Assembly (NCBI RefSeq): GCF_008802355.1
Contig: NZ_VZRA01000001.1
Coordinates: forward strand, 566,980 to 630,979
DNA: 64,000 nt
Origin: Oryzomonas sagensis
Lineage (GTDB): Bacteria > Desulfobacterota > Desulfuromonadia > Geobacterales > Pseudopelobacteraceae
Direction: 5' to 3'
The notes under the pieces: generated by a model
What the model was told of the DNA's origin: nothing
The model's input: the letters and a program-made list of their open reading frames with translations, nothing else
Database searches by the model: none
Program-made: the position numbers and the translations under genes
In this document: piece after piece, positions 32,803 through 41,891 of the stretch
Position numbering within the stretch: position 1 is the stretch's first letter
How the letters are laid out: each line of letters opens with the position of its first letter

Positions 32803-33126
32803 TTAGTGCATGCCCTCCCTTGCCGAAACCTGTGCCATAAACAGCCCCACGGCCCCCAACCCCATGACCTCGGCCACAGCTTTCGTGAGTTCCACGTTAT
32901 AGCCTGCCGGCTTGCCGTCCTTGTCGATGAATTCGTACGGGGGCAGGTCCCACCCGCCGCCGACGATAATGACCGAGGCCTTCCGTTTACCGACATCGGC
33001 ACCGGCGGAAAAGGGAGCACAGATGGCAAGGATCACCCCCGCAACGGCAAAGAGCGCCCACAACCGGATCAGGGCCGGCATAGGGCGGCTGCGGCGTTCA
33101 TGATGTCCTTCGGAATGTCGCATCAT
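32803..33126 (-). pseudogene. Chimeric broken ORF: solute-binding protein 5' part joined to an MFS 3' fragment
   Basis: The first part is a signal peptide (LIRLWALFAVAGVILAICAPFSAGA) and the opening of a family-3 solute-binding protein: GGGWDLPPYEFIDKDGKPAGYNVELTKAVAEVMG. At VMG it switches to GAVGLFMAQVSAREGMH and stops. The switch point is the 35-base stretch shared with the MFS gene, where VMGLGAVGLFM is natural. After it the sequence diverges from this MFS copy but stays loosely similar, as if from a paralogue. The binding-protein domain is cut after about a fifth of its length. No good ribosome site was found for any start, so it is probably not functional. Confidence 0.7.
32835..32869 (+). 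repeat. 35-base direct repeat, copy 2 (in chimeric ORF)
   Basis: Same orientation and sequence as 24790-24824. It marks the junction of the binding-protein and MFS parts of the chimera. Confidence 0.85.
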
Positions 33127-33327
33127 AGAGGGTTTTCTCAACGAGAGATTTGGACTGCGCCCGACAGGTAACGACATAGTCCGGCAATCAACAACTTCTA
33201 ATTATTTTGGAATAATCGTCTCTAAAAGGCAAGCGCTCTCATTGCATCGAGTAATGGGCAGTTGATATATGGCGTGGACAGCTTTGAGGAGCGGGATGAT
33301 CCGTCTCGGCGGCAGGGAAAACGGCCT

Positions 33328-33367
33328 GAAAAACACGAGGGCCTACGAACCATATCGTATGCCCTCG
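33328..33367 (-). terminator. Terminator of the tRNA-Ala gene
   Basis: CGAGGGC/GCCCTCG extended by TACGA/TCGTA with one mismatch, then a T-rich tract on the minus strand, directly downstream of the tRNA. Confidence 0.8.
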
Positions 33368-33374
33368 GTATATC

Positions 33375-33450
33375 TGGTGGAGCTGAACGGGATCGAACCG
33401 TCGACCTATGCGTTGCGAACGCATCGCTCTCCCAACTGAGCTACAGCCCC
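33375..33450 (-). tRNA. tRNA-Ala, anticodon CGC
   Basis: Minus-strand cloverleaf of 76 bases with encoded CCA. The acceptor GGGGCTG pairs with CAGCTCC (one G-U), D-stem GCTC/GAGC, anticodon stem ATGCG/CGCAT around loop TTCGCAA, T-arm GACGG-TTCGATC-CCGTT. Its 3' end faces the accessory block, the usual side for island integration, but I found no second copy of its 3' end inside the window. Confidence 0.95.
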
Positions 33451-33463
33451 AGATTGCATGAAT

Positions 33464-34837
33464 TTATTGTGCTTCCACCTGCGGCAGGGTGACGGTGAAC
33501 ACCGCGCCCTTGCCTTCGTTTCTCGCTTCGATACTACCGCCGTGATTCTGCAGGATGCGGTTGACTATGGCAAGTCCCAAGCCCGTGCCATGGGGTTTGG
33601 TGGTAAAAAACGGAGTGAAAATCTTCGGCAGCATGTCGGCCGGCATGCCTCCACCCGAGTCCTGTATGCTAACCAATATGCATTTTTTGTCAAGGGATAC
33701 TTTTTTGAGCGTCACCTGGAGCGAGCCTCCGTCAGGCATCGCTTCGCAGGCGTTCAGCATGAGATTCAGAAAAACCTGCTTGAGTTGATGCGCATCGCCA
33801 AGGATCGGCCAGGGGCCGTCTTCAAAGGAAGTGGCGAGCGAGACGCACTGGTCCTCAAGGGTCGTGGTGCAGCCGGCAAAACAATCCCTCAGGATATCGC
33901 CCGCATCGCAGACGCTGTAGCAGATGGTCGGCTTGCGGGAGAAAGCCAGGATGTCGGCCAGCATCCGCTCCAGCCGGCCGATCTCCTTCACGATGGTGTC
34001 GGCGTAGCGATGTTCGCGGGAAGTGCCGGGAAGCCCCTTGACCAGCCGCCCGGCAAAGCCGCCGATGGTTATGAGCGGATTTTTGAGTTCGTGGGCCAAG
34101 TTGGCCGCCATCTCGCCGATGGCCGCCAGGCGTTCGCCGTGGACGAGCCGTTCCCGGGCATCACGCAGGTTGGAGTGGGCCGCCTCGATGCGGTTATAGA
34201 GCATGGAATTCTCAACCGCCATGCCGGCCTGGTTGGCGATGAGTTGCAGAAAATGCAGGTCGTCGCGGCCGATCTCCTTGTTTGAAGAGGGGTTGTCCAC
34301 GACGATGATCCCCAGGGCTTTGTCCCGGGCGATGAGGGGGGCGACGGCAAAGGCCGCGATGCCGAGACGGTGGACGAAATCGCAGGTTTCGCAGACCGGA
34401 CAGTCATCCTCCCCCAGGGCGTAGAGGCGGTGTTCGTGGATGACGCGCCGGATAATGGTGCAATTCGCGTTGGCCTCGATGCGGGTGGAGCGGACATGTT
34501 GCGAAAAGGCGTCGTCACGCTGGTGGATAATGGCGTCATCGTCGATATCCCAGCGGCTGCTGAGGGCATCTTTCCCTCCAACCACCCTCAGCCCCTCGGC
34601 GGTATCCCGGGTGACGCCGAGCATCCCCTGCAACACACCCGATTTCTCGTTGCGCAGGAACAGCATCGCCCGCTCGAAGAGCCTGGTGCTGTCGGAGGTG
34701 AGAGCGGTGAGGATGAGATGGGTCAGTTTGTTGAGGCGAATGGTGGACAGCATGGTATTGCTGAACTGATAGAGGATCGTCAGTTCGACGAGTTGCTTGT
34801 GGGATGCTGCCTGTTTGGGAGGGGTGCGGGCTTCCAT
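33464..34837 (-). CDS. GAF-domain sensor histidine kinase
   Basis: Start at the ATG of MEARTPPKQ; the longer frame lacks a ribosome site. The 457-residue protein has no transmembrane helix. Residues about 25-210 are a GAF-like sensor with a Cys pair [11 protein letters not shown]. The HisKA motif is [20 protein letters not shown] near residue 245, followed by the ATPase N ([15 protein letters not shown]), G1 ([10 protein letters not shown]) and G2 ([16 protein letters not shown]) boxes. The stop is 13 bases from the tRNA. No cognate regulator is adjacent; dksA lies 41 bases upstream on the same strand. Confidence 0.88.
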   Translation of the reverse strand: MEARTPPKQAASHKQLVELTILYQFSNTMLSTIRLNKLTHLILTALTSDSTRLFERAMLFLRNEKSGVLQGMLGVTRDTAEGLRVVGGKDALSSRWDIDDDAIIHQRDDAFSQHVRSTRIEANANCTIIRRVIHEHRLYALGEDDCPVCETCDFVHRLGIAAFAVAPLIARDKALGIIVVDNPSSNKEIGRDDLHFLQLIANQAGMAVENSMLYNRIEAAHSNLRDARERLVHGERLAAIGEMAANLAHELKNPLITIGGFAGRLVKGLPGTSREHRYADTIVKEIGRLERMLADILAFSRKPTICYSVCDAGDILRDCFAGCTTTLEDQCVSLATSFEDGPWPILGDAHQLKQVFLNLMLNACEAMPDGGSLQVTLKKVSLDKKCILVSIQDSGGGMPADMLPKIFTPFFTTKPHGTGLGLAIVNRILQNHGGSIEARNEGKGAVFTVTLPQVEAQ

Positions 34838-34878
34838 ATCGTACACCTGCCGCAGGGTATGCGGGGATTGCCGAGAGC

Positions 34879-35235
34879 CTATTGACGCCGTTCTTTTTCT
34901 TCCTCTTCCATTTTGCAGTTGATGCAGAGCGTTGTCACCGGTCGCGCCTTGAGACGCGCTTCGCTGATTTCTTCGCCGCACTCCTCGCAGATGCCGAATT
35001 CGCCGGCATCGATGCGCTCCAGGGCGTCCTTGATCTTGTTGATCAGCTTGCGCTCCCGGTCACGGATGCGCAGTTCGAAGTTTCGGTCCGACTCCTGGGT
35101 GGCGCGGTCGGTGGGATCAGGAAAGTTGGCCGCATCGGAGGTCATCTCCGTAACCGTCTTGTCCGCCTCGCCGAGCAGAGATTTCATCTCTTCGATCAGA
35201 ACATTTCTGAAGTATTCAATCTTTTCCGCTTCCAT
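34879..35235 (-). CDS. dksA: DksA/TraR-family RNA polymerase-binding regulator
   Basis: The 118-residue protein has a coiled coil with the DksA tip-type region (NFPDPTDRATQESDRNFELRIRDRERKLI). It is followed by the four-Cys zinc finger C83EEC86 ... C104INC107. AGGAG precedes the ATG. DksA works with ppGpp at the polymerase secondary channel to retune stable-RNA and amino-acid genes. Length is somewhat short against E. coli DksA (151), as usual in this group. Confidence 0.92.
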   Translation of the reverse strand: MEAEKIEYFRNVLIEEMKSLLGEADKTVTEMTSDAANFPDPTDRATQESDRNFELRIRDRERKLINKIKDALERIDAGEFGICEECGEEISEARLKARPVTTLCINCKMEEEEKERRQ

Positions 35236-35296
35236 GGCCTGCTCCTGAATTCATATAAATGTACAGATTTTATAGGTTACCGCGGTGCAAGTCCAG

Positions 35297-35330
35297 AAAA
35301 AAATAGCCGCGGGCCGGGCCGGACGCTATT
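35297..35330 (-). terminator. Terminator of radA
   Basis: AATAGC/GCTATT with a GC-rich inner part, overlapping the radA stop, then seven T residues on the minus strand. Confidence 0.75.
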
Positions 35331-36675
35331 CCAGGACATGGTTCATGGCTTCTTCAACCGACGAAACCCCCACGAGCTTCATCTTTCCCTTCTTGAGCCT
35401 TTTCAGGTTGCCGGCCGGGAGGACGGCGGTCCGGAAGCCGAGCTTTTCCGCCTCGGCGATGCGCTGCTCCGGCTGGGTTACGGCCCGCACCTCTCCGGCC
35501 AGCCCCACCTCACCCAGGACAACGGTCTGGGGTGCGATCACCTTGTCCAGGTGGCTGGAGGCCACCGCCATGATCATGGCCAGATCGGCGGCCGGCTCGT
35601 TGAGGCGCACCCCCCCGGCGGCATTGAGAAAGATATCCTGCCCGGCCAGATGCAGCCCGACTTTCTTTTCCAGCACCGCCACCAACAGCGCCAGGCGGTT
35701 GTGGTCGACCCCGATGGTGGTGCGGCGGGGAACACCGTAGGACGACTGGCTCACCAGCGCCTGAAGCTCCACCAGGAGCGGCCGGCTCCCCTCCAGGGAG
35801 GTGGTGACCACGGAACCGGCGACCCCGAGGGGGCGTTCGGCAAGAAAGAGCTCCGAGGGGTTGTCCACGCAGCACAACCCTTCCTGCTTCATCTCGAACA
35901 CGCCGATCTCGTTGGTGGAGCCGAAACGGTTCTTGACCGCCCGCAGGATGCGGAAGGGGTGGCTGCCGTCCCCTTCGAAGTACAGCACCGTGTCCACCAT
36001 GTGTTCAAGCACCCGCGGCCCGGCGATGGCGCCGTCCTTGGTGACATGCCCCACCAGAAAGGCCGGGATGTTGTGCCCCTTGGCCAAGAGCATCAGCTTG
36101 CCGGCCGATTCCCTGACCTGGCTGACGCTGCCGGGGGCGGATTCCAGGGAGGAGGTCCAGACCGTCTGGATGGAGTCGATCACCAGCGCCTGCGGCTTGA
36201 GGGCCGCGGCATGGGCAATGATGGCCTCCAGCGAGTTTTCCGCCAGGACCAGGAGCCCCTGGCGGGAGACCCCCAGCCGTTCCCCCCGCAGCCGGGTCTG
36301 GGAGGCGGACTCCTCGCCGGACACGTACAGCACCTGGCCGCCGCCGGCCGCCAGGTTGTTCATGGCCTGGAGCAGCAGGGTCGACTTGCCGATGCCGGGG
36401 TCGCCGCCGATCAACACCAGGGAGCCGGGAACGATGCCGCCGCCCAGCACCCGGTCCAGCTCGACGATGCCGCAGCTTATGCGCGTCTCCGACTGGGACG
36501 GCACATCGCAGATCGGCACCGGACGGGAGGCGCCGCCCGCCGGCAGAGTGTGGGCCGGCTTGGCGGCCGCCTCTTCGGCCATGCTGTTCCAGGCGCCGCA
36601 GTCGGGGCATTTCCCCAGCCATTTTGGTGACTGGCAGCCGCACTTCTGGCAGGCAAAAACGGTTTTCTGTTTCAC
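35326..36675 (-). CDS. radA: DNA repair protein RadA
   Basis: The 449-residue protein starts at a GTG with a G-rich site upstream. It has the N-terminal four-Cys zinc finger CQKCGCQSPKWLGKCPDCGAW. The RecA-like core has Walker A GGDPGIGKSTLLLQ and LVIDSIQTVW. The RadA KNRFG motif (VKNRFGSTNEIGVFEM) is present, then a Lon-protease-like C-terminal domain. RadA drives branch migration during recombination. It is divergent from the HEAT gene. Confidence 0.95.
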   Translation of the reverse strand: MKQKTVFACQKCGCQSPKWLGKCPDCGAWNSMAEEAAAKPAHTLPAGGASRPVPICDVPSQSETRISCGIVELDRVLGGGIVPGSLVLIGGDPGIGKSTLLLQAMNNLAAGGGQVLYVSGEESASQTRLRGERLGVSRQGLLVLAENSLEAIIAHAAALKPQALVIDSIQTVWTSSLESAPGSVSQVRESAGKLMLLAKGHNIPAFLVGHVTKDGAIAGPRVLEHMVDTVLYFEGDGSHPFRILRAVKNRFGSTNEIGVFEMKQEGLCCVDNPSELFLAERPLGVAGSVVTTSLEGSRPLLVELQALVSQSSYGVPRRTTIGVDHNRLALLVAVLEKKVGLHLAGQDIFLNAAGGVRLNEPAADLAMIMAVASSHLDKVIAPQTVVLGEVGLAGEVRAVTQPEQRIAEAEKLGFRTAVLPAGNLKRLKKGKMKLVGVSSVEEAMNHVLE

Positions 36676-36769
36676 GTTCCATCCCCCGATGTTTGATTAT
36701 GAACGATGTGATCCGGTCGATCTCGCCGCCTGGCTCACGATGTAGCCGGCGCAAAGGTCTGCATTAGGT

Positions 36770-36799
36770 TTGACAAAAACCCGCAATAATCCGTATAGT
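36770..36799 (+). promoter_or_regulatory. Promoter of the HEAT/HD-GYP operon
   Basis: TTGACA, 18 bases, TATAGT, about 30 bases before the HEAT gene's ATG. Confidence 0.6.
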
Positions 36800-36836
36800 A
36801 TTGCACATTACCCCGGTAATCCACAAGGAACCGCGC

Positions 36837-38426
36837 ATGCACGTCATCACTCCCTCATCGCCACCCGCTGTCCTGCACGCCCTGGGCAACGTCAGCCGGG
36901 CGTTGCGCGCATGGCAGTTCTACCCCAAGGGGCACCCCAGCCGCAAGAACAGCATCCTCCAGGCGCACCTTTCCCTCCAGCGCGCCCTGGACGGCAACGA
37001 CCTTTCCCTGCTGTGCGGGCGCGGCGGATTCAGCCTGCCAAACGGAGAGCCGCTCCAGGACGGCACGCACATAGCCGCTTCCCTCTCCTTCGAGCTTTTT
37101 GCCCGGCGCGCGCAAAAAATCACCTTTCTCGGCGACCTCTTCCAGGAAGACCTGCTGGACTTCATCAGGGTCGTCTCCCTGTCCCCCGACGCCATCCAGG
37201 AAGCCGGCGGCCTGGAGAGGGTCATGGGCGAGCACGGCATCCGCACCATCTGGGCCAACGAATTCGATCTCGCGGCCATTGGGGGCAAGCGCCGCGATAT
37301 CGAGTCCCGGGGGGTGGTTCCGCCGGGGCTTGACGAGATCGAAGGCGCGGACCTGGCATTGCCGGTCATGCCGGAACCTTCCGTCCCTTCAGCCGGAGAC
37401 GCCGACCCGGGGCAGGCGCTACACGCCCTCCTGAGCCGCCTGAGCACGACCGTTGACGAAGACATCTACCCCATGCTCGCCCGCCAGGGCATTATCTGCT
37501 GCGAGACGCTCATGGCCCGCCACGAACCGACCGCGGTACTCCCCCTGGCGGAGCTGTTCGCACAGCATGCCGCAGATCCGGGGCGTGGGAAAAAGATCAT
37601 GGCGATTGCACGCTTCGGACTTGAGCAGCTTGCCGCACAGGAGGAGTTCCTCGAGTTTGTCCTTGAGAGCCTGGGCGCCGTCAACGGGGTTTCCCCCCGG
37701 GGCGCCCTGGCTCTCGTGGCCGCCGGCGGCCAGGCGGCCCTCAATCGCGCCGTGGAAAAGATGGCCCTGACCGACAATCCGGCCGTACGCAAGAAGCTGA
37801 TCCAATTGCTGGGGCGCCAGGGGGAATCCGCCGTTGCATCCATCCTGCCCATGCTGAACGACAATCGCTGGTATGTCGTCAGGAACCTGGCCGCTATCCT
37901 GGGCGATATCGGCAGCCGGGCAGCGGTCCCCGAGTTGGAGAGATGCCTGCGGCACTCCGACGGCAGGGTTGCCAAGGAGACCATACGCAGCCTGGCAAAA
38001 ATCGGCGGGCGGCGGGCGGAAGCGGCCGTCATCGCCATACTGCGCAGCACTGATGCGGCGTTGTGGCCCCAGGCGATCGCCTCCATCGGCGGCATGAAGA
38101 GCCGCAAGGCCCTTGCCGTGCTGTTGCAGATCGTCTGCGACGACGACCGGTTCCTGCAAAACCTCCCCCTGAAATGCGATGCCCTGGCGGCAATCGCCAT
38201 GATCGGCGACCGGCAGGCAACCCCCCGCCTCGTGCGGCTCCTGGAAAGCAGGCATCTGCTCGCGCGGAGCCGTTGGACCCAGTTCAAGGTCGCCATTGCC
38301 GCTACCCTGGCCAGGCTGGACGACGGCCGCGCCCTGCCGGCCCTGAAGAAGAAGGCCCGCGGCTCGGGAGAGCTGGCCCGCGCCTGCACCGAAGCGCTCG
38401 GCGCCATCGGACGGGCAAAGGACTGA
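36837..38426 (+). CDS. HEAT-repeat protein with N-terminal domain shared with the next gene
   Basis: The ATG is preceded by AAGGAACC; a TTG 12 codons upstream is possible. The 529-residue protein begins with about 180 residues (SRALRAWQFYPKGHPSRKNSI, GRGGFSLPNG, ELFARRAQKITFLGD, ERVMGEHGIRTIWANEF) that resemble the start of the downstream HD-GYP protein. The rest is alpha-helical with HEAT/PBS-lyase-like repeats: WYVVRNLAAILGDIGSRAAVPEL, VAKETIRSLAKIGG. No signal peptide or metal site. The next gene starts two bases after its stop. Confidence 0.78.
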   Translation: MHVITPSSPPAVLHALGNVSRALRAWQFYPKGHPSRKNSILQAHLSLQRALDGNDLSLLCGRGGFSLPNGEPLQDGTHIAASLSFELFARRAQKITFLGDLFQEDLLDFIRVVSLSPDAIQEAGGLERVMGEHGIRTIWANEFDLAAIGGKRRDIESRGVVPPGLDEIEGADLALPVMPEPSVPSAGDADPGQALHALLSRLSTTVDEDIYPMLARQGIICCETLMARHEPTAVLPLAELFAQHAADPGRGKKIMAIARFGLEQLAAQEEFLEFVLESLGAVNGVSPRGALALVAAGGQAALNRAVEKMALTDNPAVRKKLIQLLGRQGESAVASILPMLNDNRWYVVRNLAAILGDIGSRAAVPELERCLRHSDGRVAKETIRSLAKIGGRRAEAAVIAILRSTDAALWPQAIASIGGMKSRKALAVLLQIVCDDDRFLQNLPLKCDALAAIAMIGDRQATPRLVRLLESRHLLARSRWTQFKVAIAATLARLDDGRALPALKKKARGSGELARACTEALGAIGRAKD

Positions 38427-38428
38427 CT

Positions 38429-39814
38429 ATGGAGGAGCTGGACAAACAACTCGCCTTGCGGATGATCACCCTCTTTTCCGGGGCGGTCAAAGGCATCGCC
38501 TTCTACCCCGAATCCCATCCCGCCATCCGTCGGCCCCTGCTCGAACTGGACAGACTTTTCGGCACCGCACTGGCCCAAGCCGGGGAGATTGCCTGGGGGG
38601 TCATCGACGGCGTCATGTTCTTCGGGAAACATCTCTTCATCACCCCCTCAACCGCCGTCGCCGATCTGACCAACCGGATGATGGAAAAGGAGATCGACCG
38701 GATCGTCATGGGGAGCGGACTTACCTTTGACGAACTCCAGGGGTTCGTGCGCCTCCTTGCCGGCACCCCGGCAGGATTCGACGAGCTCTGCGCCCGCATG
38801 AAGCAGAAGGAGATACGCCACATCCTGGTGGTGCGCCGGAAGGACACCCCCCTGCCGGAGGACAGGGACGATGAGGATGGAGAGGGCTACGCCCTGGCGA
38901 CCTACGGCCAGGCCCTGGGAGCGATCAGGGGCGTCTGCCGCGATATCGAGCAGGGGCGGATTCCCAGCAGCGCCCCGGTGATCGGCGTGGTGGACCGGCT
39001 GGTCGGCATCACCATGCGCGACCCCTCCACCCTCCTGGGGCTTGCCATGATCAAGGACTACGACAACTATACCTTCAACCACTGCGTCAACGTGGGGGTG
39101 CTGGCCATGTCCCTGGGGGCCGCCATCGGCATGGATGCGGACGGCGTCAAGGAGGTCGGCATCGCCGGGCAGTTGCACGACATCGGCAAAACCATGATCC
39201 CGAAGGAGATCGTCAACAAGCCGGGCAAGTTATCCAGCGCGGAATTCCATGAGATGAAGCGCCACTCGGAACTGGGCGCCAAGATCATCCGCGAGATGGA
39301 AGGGCTCAGCCCCCGGGTCGGCCAGGCCGTGCTGGGACACCACCTGCACTACAACCGCAACGGTTATCCCGAATGGGCCCGCGGGTTCGACTACGGCCGG
39401 ATGATCGACATCATCGCCATCGCCGACACCTACGACGCCATCACCACCCTGCGGGTCTACCAGCACCCCATCACCCCCCGGGCCGCCCTCGGGGTGATGC
39501 AGGAACTGATGGGGACCATCCTGGACGGCGATCTGGTGACCCGCTTCGTGGAGATGATGGGCAAGTACCCGGTGGGGACGCTGGTACGCCTGGACACCAA
39601 CGAGATAGCGCTCATCCACCGCCCCAACCCGCTGGATGAAGAGGCGCCGGTGGTCAGAATAGTGTTCGCGCAGGACGGCGGCCGCCTTCCCCAGCCCCGG
39701 GAGCAGCGTCTGGTTGAACGTGACGGCTCGAGCTATGCCAGGATTGTGGCGGTGGTGGACCCGCTCCTGAAGAGCATCGATGTGGGGAGCCTGATCAATC
39801 GCGGGCATTACTGA
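38429..39814 (+). CDS. HD-GYP domain phosphodiesterase (c-di-GMP type)
   Basis: The ATG follows the previous stop after two bases. The 461-residue protein has an N-terminal domain of about 200 residues (GAVKGIAFYPESHPAIRRPL, MMEKEIDRIVMGSGLTFDELQGFVRLL) similar to that of its neighbour, then an HD-GYP domain. The latter has HCVNVGVLAMSLG, GQLHDIGKTMIP, HSELGAKII, LGHHLHYNRNGYPEW with the GYP motif, and ADTYDAITTLRVYQHPITP. HD-GYP enzymes hydrolyse c-di-GMP (or cGAMP). The shared N-domain suggests the two proteins dimerise or bind the same signal. Confidence 0.88.
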   Translation: MEELDKQLALRMITLFSGAVKGIAFYPESHPAIRRPLLELDRLFGTALAQAGEIAWGVIDGVMFFGKHLFITPSTAVADLTNRMMEKEIDRIVMGSGLTFDELQGFVRLLAGTPAGFDELCARMKQKEIRHILVVRRKDTPLPEDRDDEDGEGYALATYGQALGAIRGVCRDIEQGRIPSSAPVIGVVDRLVGITMRDPSTLLGLAMIKDYDNYTFNHCVNVGVLAMSLGAAIGMDADGVKEVGIAGQLHDIGKTMIPKEIVNKPGKLSSAEFHEMKRHSELGAKIIREMEGLSPRVGQAVLGHHLHYNRNGYPEWARGFDYGRMIDIIAIADTYDAITTLRVYQHPITPRAALGVMQELMGTILDGDLVTRFVEMMGKYPVGTLVRLDTNEIALIHRPNPLDEEAPVVRIVFAQDGGRLPQPREQRLVERDGSSYARIVAVVDPLLKSIDVGSLINRGHY

Positions 39815-39834
39815 TGGTGGATACCGCCAGGCCG

Positions 39835-40449
39835 TTATTTTCCGTTGCCTGGCGCCGGGAAGGAGAGGAACTCCAGCGGGAGCAGGCTCAGGGCCGTAGC
39901 GGCGGCCTGGCGGGTGGAGGCGTGGGGCGAGGCGAGGAGCGCCGTGATGCGCCCCTCGGACGAAAGGTCGTTGAGCTTGGCCAGGGCCAGGGCGGCCTCG
40001 GCTTCAAGGGCGCCATCCGTCGCTTCCAGAAACGGACGCAGCCGTTCGTACAAAACCGGCGAGGGGAGAAACCGGGCCACGGCCCCTATCGCCCGCGCCC
40101 GGATGGCGCCATTCTCATCATCGAGACGCTCCAGCAGCACCGGCAGCGTGGACGGAACGGCCAGGCGGCCGAGCGCCTCCACGGCTGCGGAACGGATGTC
40201 GGCCTCCGGCCGGCCGGCGCAATAGACCAGCGGAGCGACCACCCGGTCGCCGCCGATCTCGCCCAGGGCATGGATGGCGGCGACCCGCGCGCCCATATCT
40301 CCGGTTTTCAGGGCATGGAGTACCTCGTCGATGCCGCCGGTGGCCTCCAACCGTTCGATCGCCGTGGCAACGGCATCCCGCACGTCCGGGTCCTCGTCCT
40401 TCAGAAGCGGCCGCAACGCATCGATTCTCGTCCGAGCAATCTCGTTCAT
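39835..40449 (-). CDS. HEAT-repeat protein
   Basis: The 204-residue protein has about five helical repeats of the PBS-lyase/HEAT type: DPDVRDAVATAIERLEATGG, GARVAAIHALGEIGGDRVV, EADIRSAAVEALGRLAVPST, GAIRARAIGAVARFL. No catalytic or signal motif. It faces the HD-GYP operon convergently. It may be a scaffold for the neighbouring HEAT/HD-GYP pair. Confidence 0.8.
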   Translation of the reverse strand: MNEIARTRIDALRPLLKDEDPDVRDAVATAIERLEATGGIDEVLHALKTGDMGARVAAIHALGEIGGDRVVAPLVYCAGRPEADIRSAAVEALGRLAVPSTLPVLLERLDDENGAIRARAIGAVARFLPSPVLYERLRPFLEATDGALEAEAALALAKLNDLSSEGRITALLASPHASTRQAAATALSLLPLEFLSFPAPGNGK

Positions 40450-40505
40450 GACTGAATTTGTAGCAGATCAAGGCCCCCGGCACAACCCCCTTCTTCCGAT
40501 ATATC

Positions 40506-40534
40506 TTGTCCATGGGTAAATGGTTTGGTATAAT
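40506..40534 (+). promoter_or_regulatory. Promoter of the flavo-diiron gene
   Basis: TTGTCC, 17 bases, TATAAT, about 85 bases upstream of the ATG. Confidence 0.7.
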
Positions 40535-40619
40535 AAAGGACAAATTTTATCAAGAATAGGAATTTGCGACAGCGCCGTCGTGGTTCACTGAAGAAACGAC
40601 GAAAAGGAGACCTACCACT

Positions 40620-41813
40620 ATGCTGGGAACCGTTGAAATCAAACCGGGACTTTACTGGATCGGGTCGGAAGACCCGGACCTGCGCATCTTTGACGACCTC
40701 TTCCCCACCGAGCACGGCACCACCTACAACTCCTACCTCCTCAAGGGGAGCGAGAAGATCGCCATCATCGATACGGTCAAGGGCAAACGGGCCGACGAGT
40801 TCATGGACAAGATCAAATCCCTGGTCGATCCCAAAAGCATCGACTACATCATCGTCAACCACGCCGAGCCCGACCATTCCGGGTCGGTCTCCTACCTGTT
40901 GGAGCACTGCCCGCAGGCCACGGTGGTATCCACCACTGCCGCCAAGACCTTCCTCGGCAACCTGATACACAAGCCGTTCGCCTCCCAGGTCGTCAAGGAC
41001 GGCGACACCATCGACCTGGGCGGCCGTAGGTTGCGTTTCATCATGGCCCCCTTCCTGCACTGGCCCGACACCATGTTCACCCGCCTGGAGGAGGACAACG
41101 TCCTCTTCACCTGCGACGCCTTCGGCGCCCATTATTGCAGTCCGGGGCACCTCTTCAACGACGAGGTCGAAGACCTCTCCTCGGCCCGCCGGTTCTACTA
41201 CGACTGCCTCATGCGCCCTTTCAAGGACAAGGTCCTCTCCGCGGTGGAGAAGATCCGCCACGACGTGATCGACATGATCTGCCCGAGCCACGGACCGATC
41301 ATCAGGCAGGACCCGTGGAAGGCCATCGAGCAGTTCGAAAGCTGGAGCAAGCCGACGGCCCTGGTGAAAAAGATCTTCATCCTCTACCTGTCGCCCCACG
41401 GCAACACGGAAAAGATGGCCACGGCGGTGGCCGACGGGGCCAAGGCCAACGGCGTGGAGGTCATCAGTTATCACATCAGCCATTTGGGTGCCGATGAGGT
41501 GCGCAACATCATGGAAGAGGCCGAGGCCCTCATCTTCGGCATCCCCACCATCAACCGCGACATCCCCAAGCCGATGTGGGACGTGTTGGCCTACCTCAGC
41601 ACCGTCAAGCTCAAGAGCAGCCTGGCGGCGGTCTTCGGCAGCTACGGCTGGAGCGGCGAGGCGTGCAAGATGGCCGAGGAGCGGTTGAAGGGGATCGGTT
41701 TCAAGCTGGTGAGCGAATCGGTCCGCGCCCCTTTCAACCCCAGGGAAGACGCCCTGGAACAGTGCCGGGCCCTGGGCCGGGCCGTTGCCGAGGCGGTGCA
41801 AGCGAAAAACTGA
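40620..41813 (+). CDS. fprA: A-type flavoprotein / flavo-diiron oxygen or NO reductase (FprA)
   Basis: The 397-residue protein has a metallo-beta-lactamase diiron domain with H81-x-E83-x-D85-H86 (VNHAEPDHSG), H147 (PFLHWPD), D166 and a late His in CPSHGP. A flavodoxin-like domain follows from LVKKIFILYLSPHGNTEKMA. This is the core FprA/ROO architecture, with no fused rubredoxin. It should reduce O2 to water (or NO), protecting an anaerobe. The strong promoter and terminator frame it as a single-gene transcript. Confidence 0.95.
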   Translation: MLGTVEIKPGLYWIGSEDPDLRIFDDLFPTEHGTTYNSYLLKGSEKIAIIDTVKGKRADEFMDKIKSLVDPKSIDYIIVNHAEPDHSGSVSYLLEHCPQATVVSTTAAKTFLGNLIHKPFASQVVKDGDTIDLGGRRLRFIMAPFLHWPDTMFTRLEEDNVLFTCDAFGAHYCSPGHLFNDEVEDLSSARRFYYDCLMRPFKDKVLSAVEKIRHDVIDMICPSHGPIIRQDPWKAIEQFESWSKPTALVKKIFILYLSPHGNTEKMATAVADGAKANGVEVISYHISHLGADEVRNIMEEAEALIFGIPTINRDIPKPMWDVLAYLSTVKLKSSLAAVFGSYGWSGEACKMAEERLKGIGFKLVSESVRAPFNPREDALEQCRALGRAVAEAVQAKN

Positions 41814-41840
41814 CACACAGCTTGTGGTATGGATAAACTA

Positions 41841-41874
41841 AAAGGGCGCACCGCCAACAGACGGTGCGCCCTTT
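41841..41874. terminator. Bidirectional terminator between convergent genes
   Basis: Thirteen-base-pair stem AAAGGGCGCACCG/CGGTGCGCCCTTT with an eight-base loop between fprA and the glycosyltransferase gene. Confidence 0.9.
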
Positions 41875-41891
41875 GTCATTGCCGCATCTTC

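Noticed and set aside
24707-33177. Complete integrative island at tRNA-Ala
   Set aside because: No integrase gene and no second copy of the tRNA 3' end were seen, so only an accessory block is claimed.
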